Source: Lachnospiraceae bacterium
Lineage (GTDB): Bacteria; Bacillota; Clostridia; Lachnospirales; Lachnospiraceae
DNA: 64,000 nt
Direction of reading: 5' to 3'
NCBI GenBank assembly: GCA_017550165.1
Contig: JAFZQH010000015.1
Coordinates: 1-64,000, forward strand
Numbering within the stretch: position 1 is the stretch's first letter; every line of letters begins with the position of its first letter. Of this stretch, positions 54,272 through 62,421 are shown one piece after another. The position numbers and the translations under genes were made by a program. Below the pieces are notes generated by a model. The model was given only the letters and a program-made list of their open reading frames with translations. It did not search any database and was not told the DNA's origin.

Positions 54272-55420
54272 TTATGATAGTTCTTTTGCCAGCCGTTCTA
54301 TGGCCTCATTGTCTGCAGCTTTAAGCGATGACTTGATGGTCACTGTGGTTTCGCAGAAGGCCATATCCTTGCTCTTTTCAAACATCCCCTGCATAACGCG
54401 TCTTGCTGCGGGTCCCCAGCTTCCGTTCTCTATGAATCCGATCTTGCGGTTCTGGTAGTTTCTCTCCGTAAGGTTATTTATAAAGGTCTCCATACAGGGG
54501 AAAATGCCGCCGTTATAGGTTACTGAGGCAAGGACCAGCCTGTCATATCGGAAAGCATCCTCCACGCACTCCGCCATATCTTCTCTTGCCAAGTCTGCCA
54601 CTACAGTCTTCACACCGGCTTCTTCCAGCTTCGCAGCAAGCTTTTCTGCAGCTTCCATGGTATGCCCGTATATCGATGCCACCGCAATAAGGACTCCCGG
54701 TTCTTCCGGCTTGTAGGATGACCAGGTATCGTACTGCTTCAGGTAATGAGACAGATCACCCTGTAAAACGGGTCCGTGCAGCGGGCAGATGATCTTTACA
54801 TCTGTTCCTGAAAGTGCCTTGAGGAGTTTCTGAACCTGAGCGCCGTATTTGCCCACAATACCGAAATAGTATCTTCTTGCTTCACAGTCCCAGTCCGCTT
54901 CCACATCCAACGCCCCGAATTTGCCGAAAGCATCTGCAGAGAACAACACCTTGTCCTTACTCTCATATGCCACCATTACCTCAGGCCAATGAACCATAGG
55001 TGCAAAGGTAAATGTCAGCTCGTGCGCTCCCAAAGATAACATCTCTCCGTCTGCCACCGTCTTCCTCTCGCTCTTCGGCGCCTCAGGATAGAACTGATCA
55101 AGCAGCCCGAATGTCTTGGCATTTCCCACCAATGTCACATCCGGATACTTTTTTATAAACTCAGAGAGACTTGCGGAATGATCCGGCTCCATATGAAGGA
55201 TCACCAGGTAATCCGGCTTTTTCCCGGAAAGGGTCTTCTCCACATTTTCAAGCCATTCCCCCGTAAAATGAACATCCACCGTATCCATTACGGCGATCTT
55301 CTCATCTGTTATCACATAAGAATTATAAGCCATGCCGTCCGGAACATGGTATTGCCCCTCAAAAAGGTCTGTCTTATGATCGTTAACCCCAACGTAGTGT
55401 ATGCTATCTGTAATAAACAT
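54272..55420 (-). CDS. FprA-family flavodiiron protein
   Basis: Start chosen at the ATG at 55420, 7 bases after AGGAGG; a longer frame overlaps the upstream gene and has no site. 382 residues. The N-terminal metallo-beta-lactamase-like domain holds the diiron motif HMEPDHS and further His ligands (PMVHWPEV, CPLHGPV). The C-terminal flavodoxin domain binds FMN (ASIYGHTMEAA). These enzymes reduce oxygen to water or nitric oxide to nitrous oxide and protect strict anaerobes. Located downstream of two unknown genes on the same strand. Confidence 0.94.
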   Translation of the reverse strand: MFITDSIHYVGVNDHKTDLFEGQYHVPDGMAYNSYVITDEKIAVMDTVDVHFTGEWLENVEKTLSGKKPDYLVILHMEPDHSASLSEFIKKYPDVTLVGNAKTFGLLDQFYPEAPKSERKTVADGEMLSLGAHELTFTFAPMVHWPEVMVAYESKDKVLFSADAFGKFGALDVEADWDCEARRYYFGIVGKYGAQVQKLLKALSGTDVKIICPLHGPVLQGDLSHYLKQYDTWSSYKPEEPGVLIAVASIYGHTMEAAEKLAAKLEEAGVKTVVADLAREDMAECVEDAFRYDRLVLASVTYNGGIFPCMETFINNLTERNYQNRKIGFIENGSWGPAARRVMQGMFEKSKDMAFCETTVTIKSSLKAADNEAIERLAKELS

Positions 55421-55452
55421 ATGCAATCCTCCTGTAATTGATCCTTTATCTT

Positions 55453-56598
55453 TTATTTTATGTTGCACATACTCTCGACGGTCTTCTTCAGGGTGGCTTC
55501 ATACCTGTAGTAGGTCAGGCCGCCATCCAGTTCTTTTGTTCGCTCCGATGCCTTCCCTTCATATTCTTCGTCGGTCTTTTCCAGGTCGAAATACACCACG
55601 TATCGTGATCCCGAAAGGAGTATGTCTTCGATGGTCCTGTCGGAGAGACACTCATTTACGATCTCCTTGAAGGCGGAAAGGTTCTGCGGGTCAAGGATGC
55701 GTTTGATCCTCCCGAGACTGTCAAGGCCTCTGGGATATAGGAGCCAGAGCTTGGTAAACTCATCATTTACCATGTCCTCAAAGCTCATATCAAAGTGTTC
55801 CTTTAGAAGCTTTATGAAGGTACGGATATTGTCCCTGCAGGCGATCATGGCCCCAAGGCCTTCCTGGGCGCTCGTATCGCTTGCCCACGCATAGATCTTG
55901 TTTTTTCCCTTGGCATAGTTCAGGATATTTGTCCCTATGACTGTCGCCAGGAATATCTTGATCACAGAGCGCTGTACCACAACGGGGACAACAATCTTAA
56001 GCCTCTCCAGTTCATATGTGAGGTCTTCATCACAGGTTGCCTTCCTGTAAACCTCCGCAAAGGCGGAGATCGGAAATGTCATCCCCTCATGGAGGGGATC
56101 CATGGCCTCCTGTATGGTCTCGTATATGTCAAGGGTATCCTCGGATACTATCTTCCATAGGAGCCGTTCCTTCTCTATGATAAGCTGAGCCTCCACCATA
56201 TCATCCGTGCGGTTTGCCACGTTAAGAAGCTCCTCATAGGCAGCCTCGCCCCTTTTGCGGTAGCCTGCCGCCCTGACTTCATCATAGGCGCTGCGGTATT
56301 GTTCAAGGTAATCCTTAACGGATATCACTTCAGCCTCGCTGTTTACTTCATTCTGCTGCGTGGCCCCTCCCATGGCCTCCATAGCTGCCCTGCTTAAGAG
56401 ATTGGAGGATTCGACCTGGATGTCGCTTCCGTAGAATTGCCCCATAAATGCTGCAAAATCCGTCTGTTTTTCACAATGCTCCTTAAATCGTATCTTCCAG
56501 TCCTCGATCTCTGCTGCCAACTCCGGGCTTACATTAGGATATGCATCAAACACGGAGACGGTAGGTGCATAGATTGCGGTTTGTATCATATCTAACAT
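55453..56598 (-). CDS. Unknown 381-residue protein, second of a pair
   Basis: Not recognised. A helical, acidic, apparently cytoplasmic protein. No signal peptide; one moderately hydrophobic stretch around VVVQRSVIKIFLATVIG (about residues 213-230) could be buried or membrane-touching. It overlaps the upstream unknown gene by 7 bases, so both are translated as a unit. The FprA-type gene follows 32 bases later. The overlap suggests the two form a complex. Confidence 0.75.
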   Translation of the reverse strand: MLDMIQTAIYAPTVSVFDAYPNVSPELAAEIEDWKIRFKEHCEKQTDFAAFMGQFYGSDIQVESSNLLSRAAMEAMGGATQQNEVNSEAEVISVKDYLEQYRSAYDEVRAAGYRKRGEAAYEELLNVANRTDDMVEAQLIIEKERLLWKIVSEDTLDIYETIQEAMDPLHEGMTFPISAFAEVYRKATCDEDLTYELERLKIVVPVVVQRSVIKIFLATVIGTNILNYAKGKNKIYAWASDTSAQEGLGAMIACRDNIRTFIKLLKEHFDMSFEDMVNDEFTKLWLLYPRGLDSLGRIKRILDPQNLSAFKEIVNECLSDRTIEDILLSGSRYVVYFDLEKTDEEYEGKASERTKELDGGLTYYRYEATLKKTVESMCNIK

Positions 56599-57395
56599 GG
56601 CATCTCCTCCTGTCTCAATTCAAATTCATAATGGCCGGTGCGGTCTTTCGGGGGAATGGCGAGGCAGGCGGCATATCTTGCTTTCCCAAGTTCTTTCCTG
56701 CCCATCTCGGTTATCTGTCCTTTCTTTGCCGAAAGTGAGGACCACAGTTCGTTAAACTCTTTTTCAAAAGCTGCCTTTTCATGGGATCTGTCCGGAGGGT
56801 TTTGGGCACATCCGGGAGCATTGGATACAAAGTCCCTGAAACCGGTATCATTGGCGGGAACCAGCTTTCTATACATCTCCTGACCCGCAAGGGATGCAAA
56901 ACTCTCACATGCCCGATCCATTTCCTCCAGTGCCTTTTTGATATCCCGGCAGTGACGGTCAATCTCATCCTTATCAAATCCGCAGCAGAGTAACTCTACA
57001 TAGGCCATATAGGCATCATTGAAGGCAGCGATCTTCTGATTCATTTTCAGGTCCCGGGCCGCCACCTTTTTCTCATAGCCCATCTCGTAAGCCTTCATTG
57101 GATCAGCCTCTATCTCACGGTATTTTTCATCATAGATCTTCTCAAGCTCCGGCATTTTGTTATCCCGAGCTGCTTCCCTGTAGGCATTCATCTTATCCAG
57201 CATCAATGCCTGGGCAGGTGCTGTATAATACTTGGAGTTCTTGATCTTTTGCATGCTGTCATCCACTGTGGAGCATCCTGCTATAAGATCCCGTATCTCG
57301 GCGTATACCCGGGCCTGGTTAGGTGTATGGGCACAGGCGGCAAACCGCCTTGCCATCATATCGTATAATTCATGGACTTTATTAATGTCAGACAT
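56592..57395 (-). CDS. Unknown 267-residue protein, first of a pair
   Basis: Not recognised. Mainly helical with coiled-coil-like charged segments (about 70-160), several Cys (CGFDKDEIDRHCRD) and a soluble profile. It starts close behind a promoter-less 95-base gap divergent from murC. The next gene overlaps it by 7 bases. No function can be offered. Confidence 0.75.
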   Translation of the reverse strand: MSDINKVHELYDMMARRFAACAHTPNQARVYAEIRDLIAGCSTVDDSMQKIKNSKYYTAPAQALMLDKMNAYREAARDNKMPELEKIYDEKYREIEADPMKAYEMGYEKKVAARDLKMNQKIAAFNDAYMAYVELLCCGFDKDEIDRHCRDIKKALEEMDRACESFASLAGQEMYRKLVPANDTGFRDFVSNAPGCAQNPPDRSHEKAAFEKEFNELWSSLSAKKGQITEMGRKELGKARYAACLAIPPKDRTGHYEFELRQEEMPC

Positions 57396-57510
57396 AAAAA
57401 TCCCCCTCTCAAAATATCATCACCTCCTTCATTATACTTCCCTTTTTCTTGTTCGTAAAATGAGAATGTGGTAATATAAGGATTATCATTTGCAGTTTGG
57501 AGGCTTTACA

Positions 57511-58893
57511 TTGTATAAGGTAGATTTTAACTCACCCATCCATGTTCATTTCATTGCCATCGGCGGCATAAGCATGAGCGGGTTGGCAGAGATTTTATTA
57601 AACAGAGGTTTTACCATTTCAGGATCGGATTCAAAGAGATCGGAACTCACCGACCGTCTGGAGGAGAATGGCGCGAAGGTTAGTATCGGCCAGCGTGCTT
57701 CCAATATAACGGACGGGACGGATCTGGTAGTCTATTCCGCAGCCATCAGGGAAGATAATCCGGAGTTTGCCGAGGCAGTTAAGCGTGGGATCCCCATGCT
57801 TACCAGAGCCCAGCTTTTAGGTGAGATCATGGCCAATTACAAGGTGCCGGTAGCAGTATCCGGAACTCACGGCAAGACTACTACCACCTCAATGATAAGC
57901 CAGATCCTTATGGCTAATGATTGCGATCCCACCATTACCGTGGGGGGCATGCTGGAGTCCATCGGCGGTAATATCCGGGTGGGGCATTCAGATTTTTTTG
58001 TTACAGAGGCATGTGAGTATACCAACTCATTCTTAAGCTTCTTCCCCAGGATCAGCATCATCCTTAATGTGGAAGAAGACCACATGGATTTCTTTAAAGA
58101 CATCGGACATATAAGGAAATCTTTCCGGAGTTTCGCAGAGCTTACTCCCGAAGACGGTACCCTTATAATTGGAGGAGATATAGAAAAATATGAGGAACTC
58201 ACAGCAAATGTCAAAGGCTCTGTGGTGACATTCGGTCTTTCAAGTGATTGCGATTATTCGGCAGATAACATCACATATGATGAGCTGGCGCGCCCTTCAT
58301 ATGACCTTATATATAAAAAGGAACATACGGGGATCCGTATCACTCTTGGTGTCCCCGGGGAGCACAATGTGTCCAATTCCCTGGCAGCCATTGCTTTTGC
58401 CCGTGCTATAGGCCTTGAATATGGTCAGGCTGCAGCCGGGCTTAGGGAATTCACGGGAACGGACCGCAGATTCCAGTTCAAAGGCAAGCTGGGCGGGATA
58501 ACTATTCTAGACGACTACGCCCATCATCCTTCGGAGATACGTGCAACCCTCACTGCTGCGAGAAAGTGCGCCCACAAACGTATCGTTGTAGCCTTCCAGC
58601 CACACACCTACAGCAGGACCAAGGCTTTCCTGAAAGAATTTGCAAATGCCCTTTCCCTGGCCGATATTGTTGTTTTGGCCGATATATATGCGGCCCGTGA
58701 AAAGAACACATACAACATTTCCTCTGAGGATCTTTTGGCCGTCCTACAAAGTATGGGAGTGGACAGTGCCTATTTCCCCACATTTGACGAAATAGAAAAT
58801 TACCTGTTGCAAAAATGCACAGAGGGAGACCTGTTGATAACTATGGGGGCCGGAGATATTGATATGGTGGGAGATAAACTCTTGGGAAGATAA
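57511..58893 (+). CDS. murC: UDP-N-acetylmuramate--L-alanine ligase MurC
   Basis: Adds the first amino acid, L-alanine, to UDP-MurNAc in the cytoplasm. Start chosen at the TTG at 57511, 7 bases after GGAGG; an upstream TTG frame at 57490 covers that site. 460 residues. Conserved parts: HFIAIGGISMSG at the N-terminus, ATP motif SGTHGKTTT, EACEYTNSFL, the DDYAHHP motif and FQPHTYSR of the C-terminal domain. It is divergent from the two unknown genes and followed by a terminator. Confidence 0.97.
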   Translation: MYKVDFNSPIHVHFIAIGGISMSGLAEILLNRGFTISGSDSKRSELTDRLEENGAKVSIGQRASNITDGTDLVVYSAAIREDNPEFAEAVKRGIPMLTRAQLLGEIMANYKVPVAVSGTHGKTTTTSMISQILMANDCDPTITVGGMLESIGGNIRVGHSDFFVTEACEYTNSFLSFFPRISIILNVEEDHMDFFKDIGHIRKSFRSFAELTPEDGTLIIGGDIEKYEELTANVKGSVVTFGLSSDCDYSADNITYDELARPSYDLIYKKEHTGIRITLGVPGEHNVSNSLAAIAFARAIGLEYGQAAAGLREFTGTDRRFQFKGKLGGITILDDYAHHPSEIRATLTAARKCAHKRIVVAFQPHTYSRTKAFLKEFANALSLADIVVLADIYAAREKNTYNISSEDLLAVLQSMGVDSAYFPTFDEIENYLLQKCTEGDLLITMGAGDIDMVGDKLLGR

Positions 58894-58902
58894 TTATCCA
58901 CA
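58894..58902. promoter_or_regulatory. Consensus DnaA box
   Basis: TTATCCACA, the perfect DnaA-binding consensus, immediately after the murC stop. A second copy lies at 59007-59015. Confidence 0.6.
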
Positions 58903-58903
58903 T

Positions 58904-58951
58904 AATCCACATTCGAGCCTGTGACTTACGCACAGTTCAATGTGGATTTTT
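58904..58951 (+). terminator. Terminator of murC
   Basis: AATCCACATT / AATGTGGATT (10 bp) closes a hairpin with an inner CTGTG / CACAG stem; TTTT follows on the plus strand. Confidence 0.7.
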
Positions 58952-59006
58952 CATTGACCTGATTTTTCAAGGAAAGACTATTGATGAATTCTTTGTCAAG
59001 GGACTT

Positions 59007-59015
59007 TTATCCACA
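59007..59015. promoter_or_regulatory. Consensus DnaA box, second copy
   Basis: TTATCCACA in the same orientation as 58894-58902 and 113 bases after it, in the leader region of the dnaD-like/dnaI operon. Confidence 0.6.
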
Positions 59016-59130
59016 TTTTTCTGATGGACCAAAGCCCTGAAAACACTGGTCATTTCAGCAATTCTACCTATTGAATTTTGCCCTTCATGTGCTATAGTAA
59101 GAGAACATAAATCACGAGGGGAAAAGATTA

Positions 59131-60195
59131 ATGTCAGAGGATGTTAAATTGCGGCGCAGAAATGAATCCGCTGCGACGCCGGTTTCAAATATTTTTATAG
59201 ATAAATACATGACTGACGCTAACGGCGAATACGTCAAGGTTTATCTGTATCTTTTAAGATGCATCAATGCAGATCTCAGCAATCTGTCCATATCGGATAT
59301 AGCCGATCACTTTGAGACTACTGAAAAGGATGTTAAGCGGGCCCTGCAGTATTGGGAGAAGATGAAGCTTCTTAATCTGGAATACACCGGAAAGAAGCTT
59401 ACTTCCATCGACCTTCTTGATATACGGGAAGAGGAGGAGATGCTGCAGGATACAGTTCAGCTTAAGAAGAAGACTGTATCCCGGACCAAATCCGAGCCTT
59501 CCAATATTTCGGAATTCAGGACTTCGTCCGCAGATGAGGAAGAACTGCAGATGCTTCTTTTCGTTACGGAAAAATATCTGGGCAAGACACTGTCTCCCAC
59601 TGAGATTGACAAGATTATTTATTTCAGGGATTCACTGCAGTTCTCATCAGAGCTGATCGAATACCTGATCGAGCATTGTGTATCAGCCGGATATAAAAAT
59701 ATGAGATCTATTGAGAAGATTGCCCTAAGCTGGCATGAGGAGGGTATCTCCACTCCGGATGAGGCCCGGACTCATTCCCTTACCCATTCCAAAGTATATG
59801 CGGCCATAGTCCACTCACTCGGTATAAGCGGACGTATGCTCAATTCTTCCGAACTTGGGTTTGTCAGCAAATGGATCAATTCATACCATTTCAATGAGGA
59901 TATCATCAGGGAAGCCTGCAACAGGACCATCGAATTCACGGGACAGGCAAGCTTCAAGTACGCCGACTGCATACTGGACCGTTGGGCCAAGGCGGGAGTC
60001 ACTGCCCTTGACGACATTAAGGTTCTGGATGAGAAGCATAATGTTTCCAAGACCACAGCAAAGAATACGGCGAATACAACCAAAGTTAAAAAGATATCGG
60101 GCGACCGTAATAGATTCAACAATTTTTCCCAAAGAGACTATGACTACAATTCCCTGGAGAAACAGCTCCTTGGTAATGTAGGCAACGGTAACTGA
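59131..60195 (+). CDS. DnaD-domain replication protein
   Basis: 354 residues. The N-terminal winged-helix region (about 15-95, YVKVYLYLLRCINADLSNLSISDIADHF) and two DnaD/DnaB_2-type helical domains (about 135-205 with MRSIEKIALSWHEEGISTPDEA, and about 215-290) are seen. Such proteins remodel DNA at the origin and at restart forks and help load the helicase. A Lys/Asn-rich C-terminal tail follows. It is 14 bases upstream of the helicase-loader gene, giving the DnaB/DnaD-DnaI pair of low-GC Firmicutes in condensed form. Confidence 0.9.
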   Translation: MSEDVKLRRRNESAATPVSNIFIDKYMTDANGEYVKVYLYLLRCINADLSNLSISDIADHFETTEKDVKRALQYWEKMKLLNLEYTGKKLTSIDLLDIREEEEMLQDTVQLKKKTVSRTKSEPSNISEFRTSSADEEELQMLLFVTEKYLGKTLSPTEIDKIIYFRDSLQFSSELIEYLIEHCVSAGYKNMRSIEKIALSWHEEGISTPDEARTHSLTHSKVYAAIVHSLGISGRMLNSSELGFVSKWINSYHFNEDIIREACNRTIEFTGQASFKYADCILDRWAKAGVTALDDIKVLDEKHNVSKTTAKNTANTTKVKKISGDRNRFNNFSQRDYDYNSLEKQLLGNVGNGN

Positions 60196-60209
60196 TCGTA
60201 AGGAGTAGC

Positions 60210-61187
60210 ATGGGCATAAGAAGCGATATACATTCTGCTGTAATGCAGGAATATGACATGAGGCATTTTTTATCCCGTCAGGAACTGGATAAAAGGATCG
60301 ACGAGGTGTATAATAAGAATCCCAGATTCTCCGCTATTGATGAAGAGATTGCCAATGCCTCTGTTGATTATGTGAAGAAGAGATTATCAGATCCCGGGAC
60401 AGATATCCCACCTTTGGCATCGGTGCTGGCGGACCTTAAAGAAGAACGCAGGGGTCTTCTTGAATCCATGGGATATTCAGAAGATTACCTGACACTCCGG
60501 TATTTCTGTAAAGACTGTCATGATACAGGATATACAGGCGGAAAGAGATGTCACTGTTACAAGGAGCTCGCCACCAGGTACATGTATCAGGACACTAATC
60601 TTAAGAACATTGATGCATCTCAAACCTTTGAGAGTTTTACTTTTGATTATTACGACGATTCCTACACGGATCCCGTAACAGGCAAAACCCCTCTTGCATC
60701 TGCAAAGGAAGCCTATGACAAGGCACTGCATTTTGTAAAGAACTTTGGTGAAGGATCCGGGAACATATTCATATACGGAGACACAGGGGTCGGCAAGACT
60801 TTTCTCCTCAACTGTATCGCCAACGAACTGATCAATATGAACAGCTCGGTTATATATTTCACAAGTTTCGAATTATTCGATTCCATTGCGCGGTACACCT
60901 TCCGTGAGAATAACCCTGATGCCATATATGATCACCTTTTCGAATGTGATGTGCTTCTTATAGATGATCTGGGGACGGAACTGGTCAACTCTTTTGTTTC
61001 TTCCCAGCTGTTTCTTATCGTTAACGAGCGGATCCTTAATAAAAGATCCACCATCATTTCCACCAACCTGTCCGTTAACGATATCATTGACAATTATACT
61101 GAAAGAACATTCTCCCGGATATCAATGGCTTATGATATAATTAAGCTCACCGGGGCGGATATTCGTATAAAAAAGAAGATCCATTAG
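60210..61187 (+). CDS. DnaC/DnaI-type helicase loader ATPase
   Basis: 325 residues. An N-terminal region with a four-Cys zinc-type motif (CKDCHDTGYTGGKRCHC) is followed by the AAA+ domain: Walker A GDTGVGKT (about 190), Walker B VLLIDDLG, and sensor TIISTNLS. It loads the replicative helicase DnaB/DnaC at origins and restarted forks. It is directly downstream of the DnaD-domain gene. Confidence 0.93.
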   Translation: MGIRSDIHSAVMQEYDMRHFLSRQELDKRIDEVYNKNPRFSAIDEEIANASVDYVKKRLSDPGTDIPPLASVLADLKEERRGLLESMGYSEDYLTLRYFCKDCHDTGYTGGKRCHCYKELATRYMYQDTNLKNIDASQTFESFTFDYYDDSYTDPVTGKTPLASAKEAYDKALHFVKNFGEGSGNIFIYGDTGVGKTFLLNCIANELINMNSSVIYFTSFELFDSIARYTFRENNPDAIYDHLFECDVLLIDDLGTELVNSFVSSQLFLIVNERILNKRSTIISTNLSVNDIIDNYTERTFSRISMAYDIIKLTGADIRIKKKIH

Positions 61188-61212
61188 CTTTTAGAAACAT
61201 CGGAGGTTATTT

Positions 61213-62388
61213 ATGAAACAGGAAAATGTTGCTCTTAACAATATCCCAGTGGGTGCTCTCGGGCTGATACCCATGCCGGGTACCGAAGAGCTGGGGCAGA
61301 AAGTCAATGATCATCTGGTAAGATGGCGTAATGAAGAGGAGAATGATGACTATAACCACTCCTTTGTGGGCTATCACAGGGATAACTACATCCTTAAGGT
61401 TGCCACCCCCAGATTCGGTTCCGGTGAAGGTAAGGGAATCCTCAAAGAGTCTGCCAGAGGATATGACATATTCTTATTATGTGATGTGACTAACCACAGT
61501 CTCACTTATAAGATGTTTGGTGAGGAGAATCATATGTCTCCTGATGATCACTTCCAGAATGTGAAGCGTATCATCGCAGCCTTAGGAGGCAAGGCCCACA
61601 GGATTACCGTTATCATGCCCTTCCTTTATGAGGGGAGGCAGCACAAGCGTACTACCCGTGAGTCCCTGGACTGTGCATTGGCCCTGCAGGAACTGGTGAA
61701 CATGGGCGTTGAGAACATCATCACATTTGATGCACACGACCCAAGAGTTCAGAATGCCATTCCTTTAAGCGGGTTTGAGACAGTTACCCCTTCATATCAG
61801 TTTATAAAAGGACTGCTTCGTTCCTTTGATGATCTTCAGATAGACAGCGATCACATGATAATCGTTTCTCCTGATGAGGGCGGAACCAACCGTGCGGTAT
61901 ATCTCGCTAACGTATTTGGACTTGAGATCGGTATGTTCTACAAGCGCCGCGATTATTCTACCATAGTTAACGGTTCCAACCCTATTGTGGCACATGAATT
62001 CCTCGGATCCTCTCTGGACGGCAAGGATGTTATCATTATCGACGACATGATCTCTTCCGGTGGAAGTATACTTGATGTTGCCGCAGAGTTGAAGAAGCGT
62101 AATGCCAACAGGATTTTTGTAGCTGCCACCTTTGGTCTCTTCACCAACGGTCTGAAGAAATTTGATGAAGCATATGACAAGGGCCTGATCGATAAGATCC
62201 TTACCACCAACCTGGTATATCAGTCTCCGGAACTCTTATCCAAGCCCTGGTACACCAGCTGTGATATGAGCAAATATATCGCTTTCCTTGTGGATAAGCT
62301 TAATAATGATTCTTCCATCAGTGAACTGCTCAATCCTTATGATAAGATCCAGACTCTGGTCAACAACTACAAAAATAACCAAAAATAA
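61213..62388 (+). CDS. prs: Ribose-phosphate pyrophosphokinase
   Basis: Makes PRPP from ribose 5-phosphate and ATP. 391 residues, longer than the usual 310-320; extra sequence is in the N-terminal part and in the linker, a feature I know for PRPP synthetases of this family group. The PRPP-binding motif is VIIIDDMISSGGSI; the ATP-site region includes DAHDPRVQNAI and the substrate region VSPDEGGTNRAVYLA. A bidirectional terminator follows. Together with AraD and the pentulose kinase it belongs to pentose metabolism but is not linked to them here. Confidence 0.93.
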   Translation: MKQENVALNNIPVGALGLIPMPGTEELGQKVNDHLVRWRNEEENDDYNHSFVGYHRDNYILKVATPRFGSGEGKGILKESARGYDIFLLCDVTNHSLTYKMFGEENHMSPDDHFQNVKRIIAALGGKAHRITVIMPFLYEGRQHKRTTRESLDCALALQELVNMGVENIITFDAHDPRVQNAIPLSGFETVTPSYQFIKGLLRSFDDLQIDSDHMIIVSPDEGGTNRAVYLANVFGLEIGMFYKRRDYSTIVNGSNPIVAHEFLGSSLDGKDVIIIDDMISSGGSILDVAAELKKRNANRIFVAATFGLFTNGLKKFDEAYDKGLIDKILTTNLVYQSPELLSKPWYTSCDMSKYIAFLVDKLNNDSSISELLNPYDKIQTLVNNYKNNQK

Positions 62389-62395
62389 TCTATAT

Positions 62396-62421
62396 AAAAA
62401 GGACCCGACCGGGTCCTTTTT
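62396..62421. terminator. Bidirectional terminator between prs and the PBP gene
   Basis: AAAAAGGACCC / GGGTCCTTTTT, 11-bp stem with a 4-base loop and U-runs for both strands. Confidence 0.9.

Noticed and set aside
58894-59015. Chromosomal replication origin
   Set aside because: Only two DnaA boxes are present, no dnaA/dnaN genes are near, and there is no AT-rich unwinding region with box clusters.
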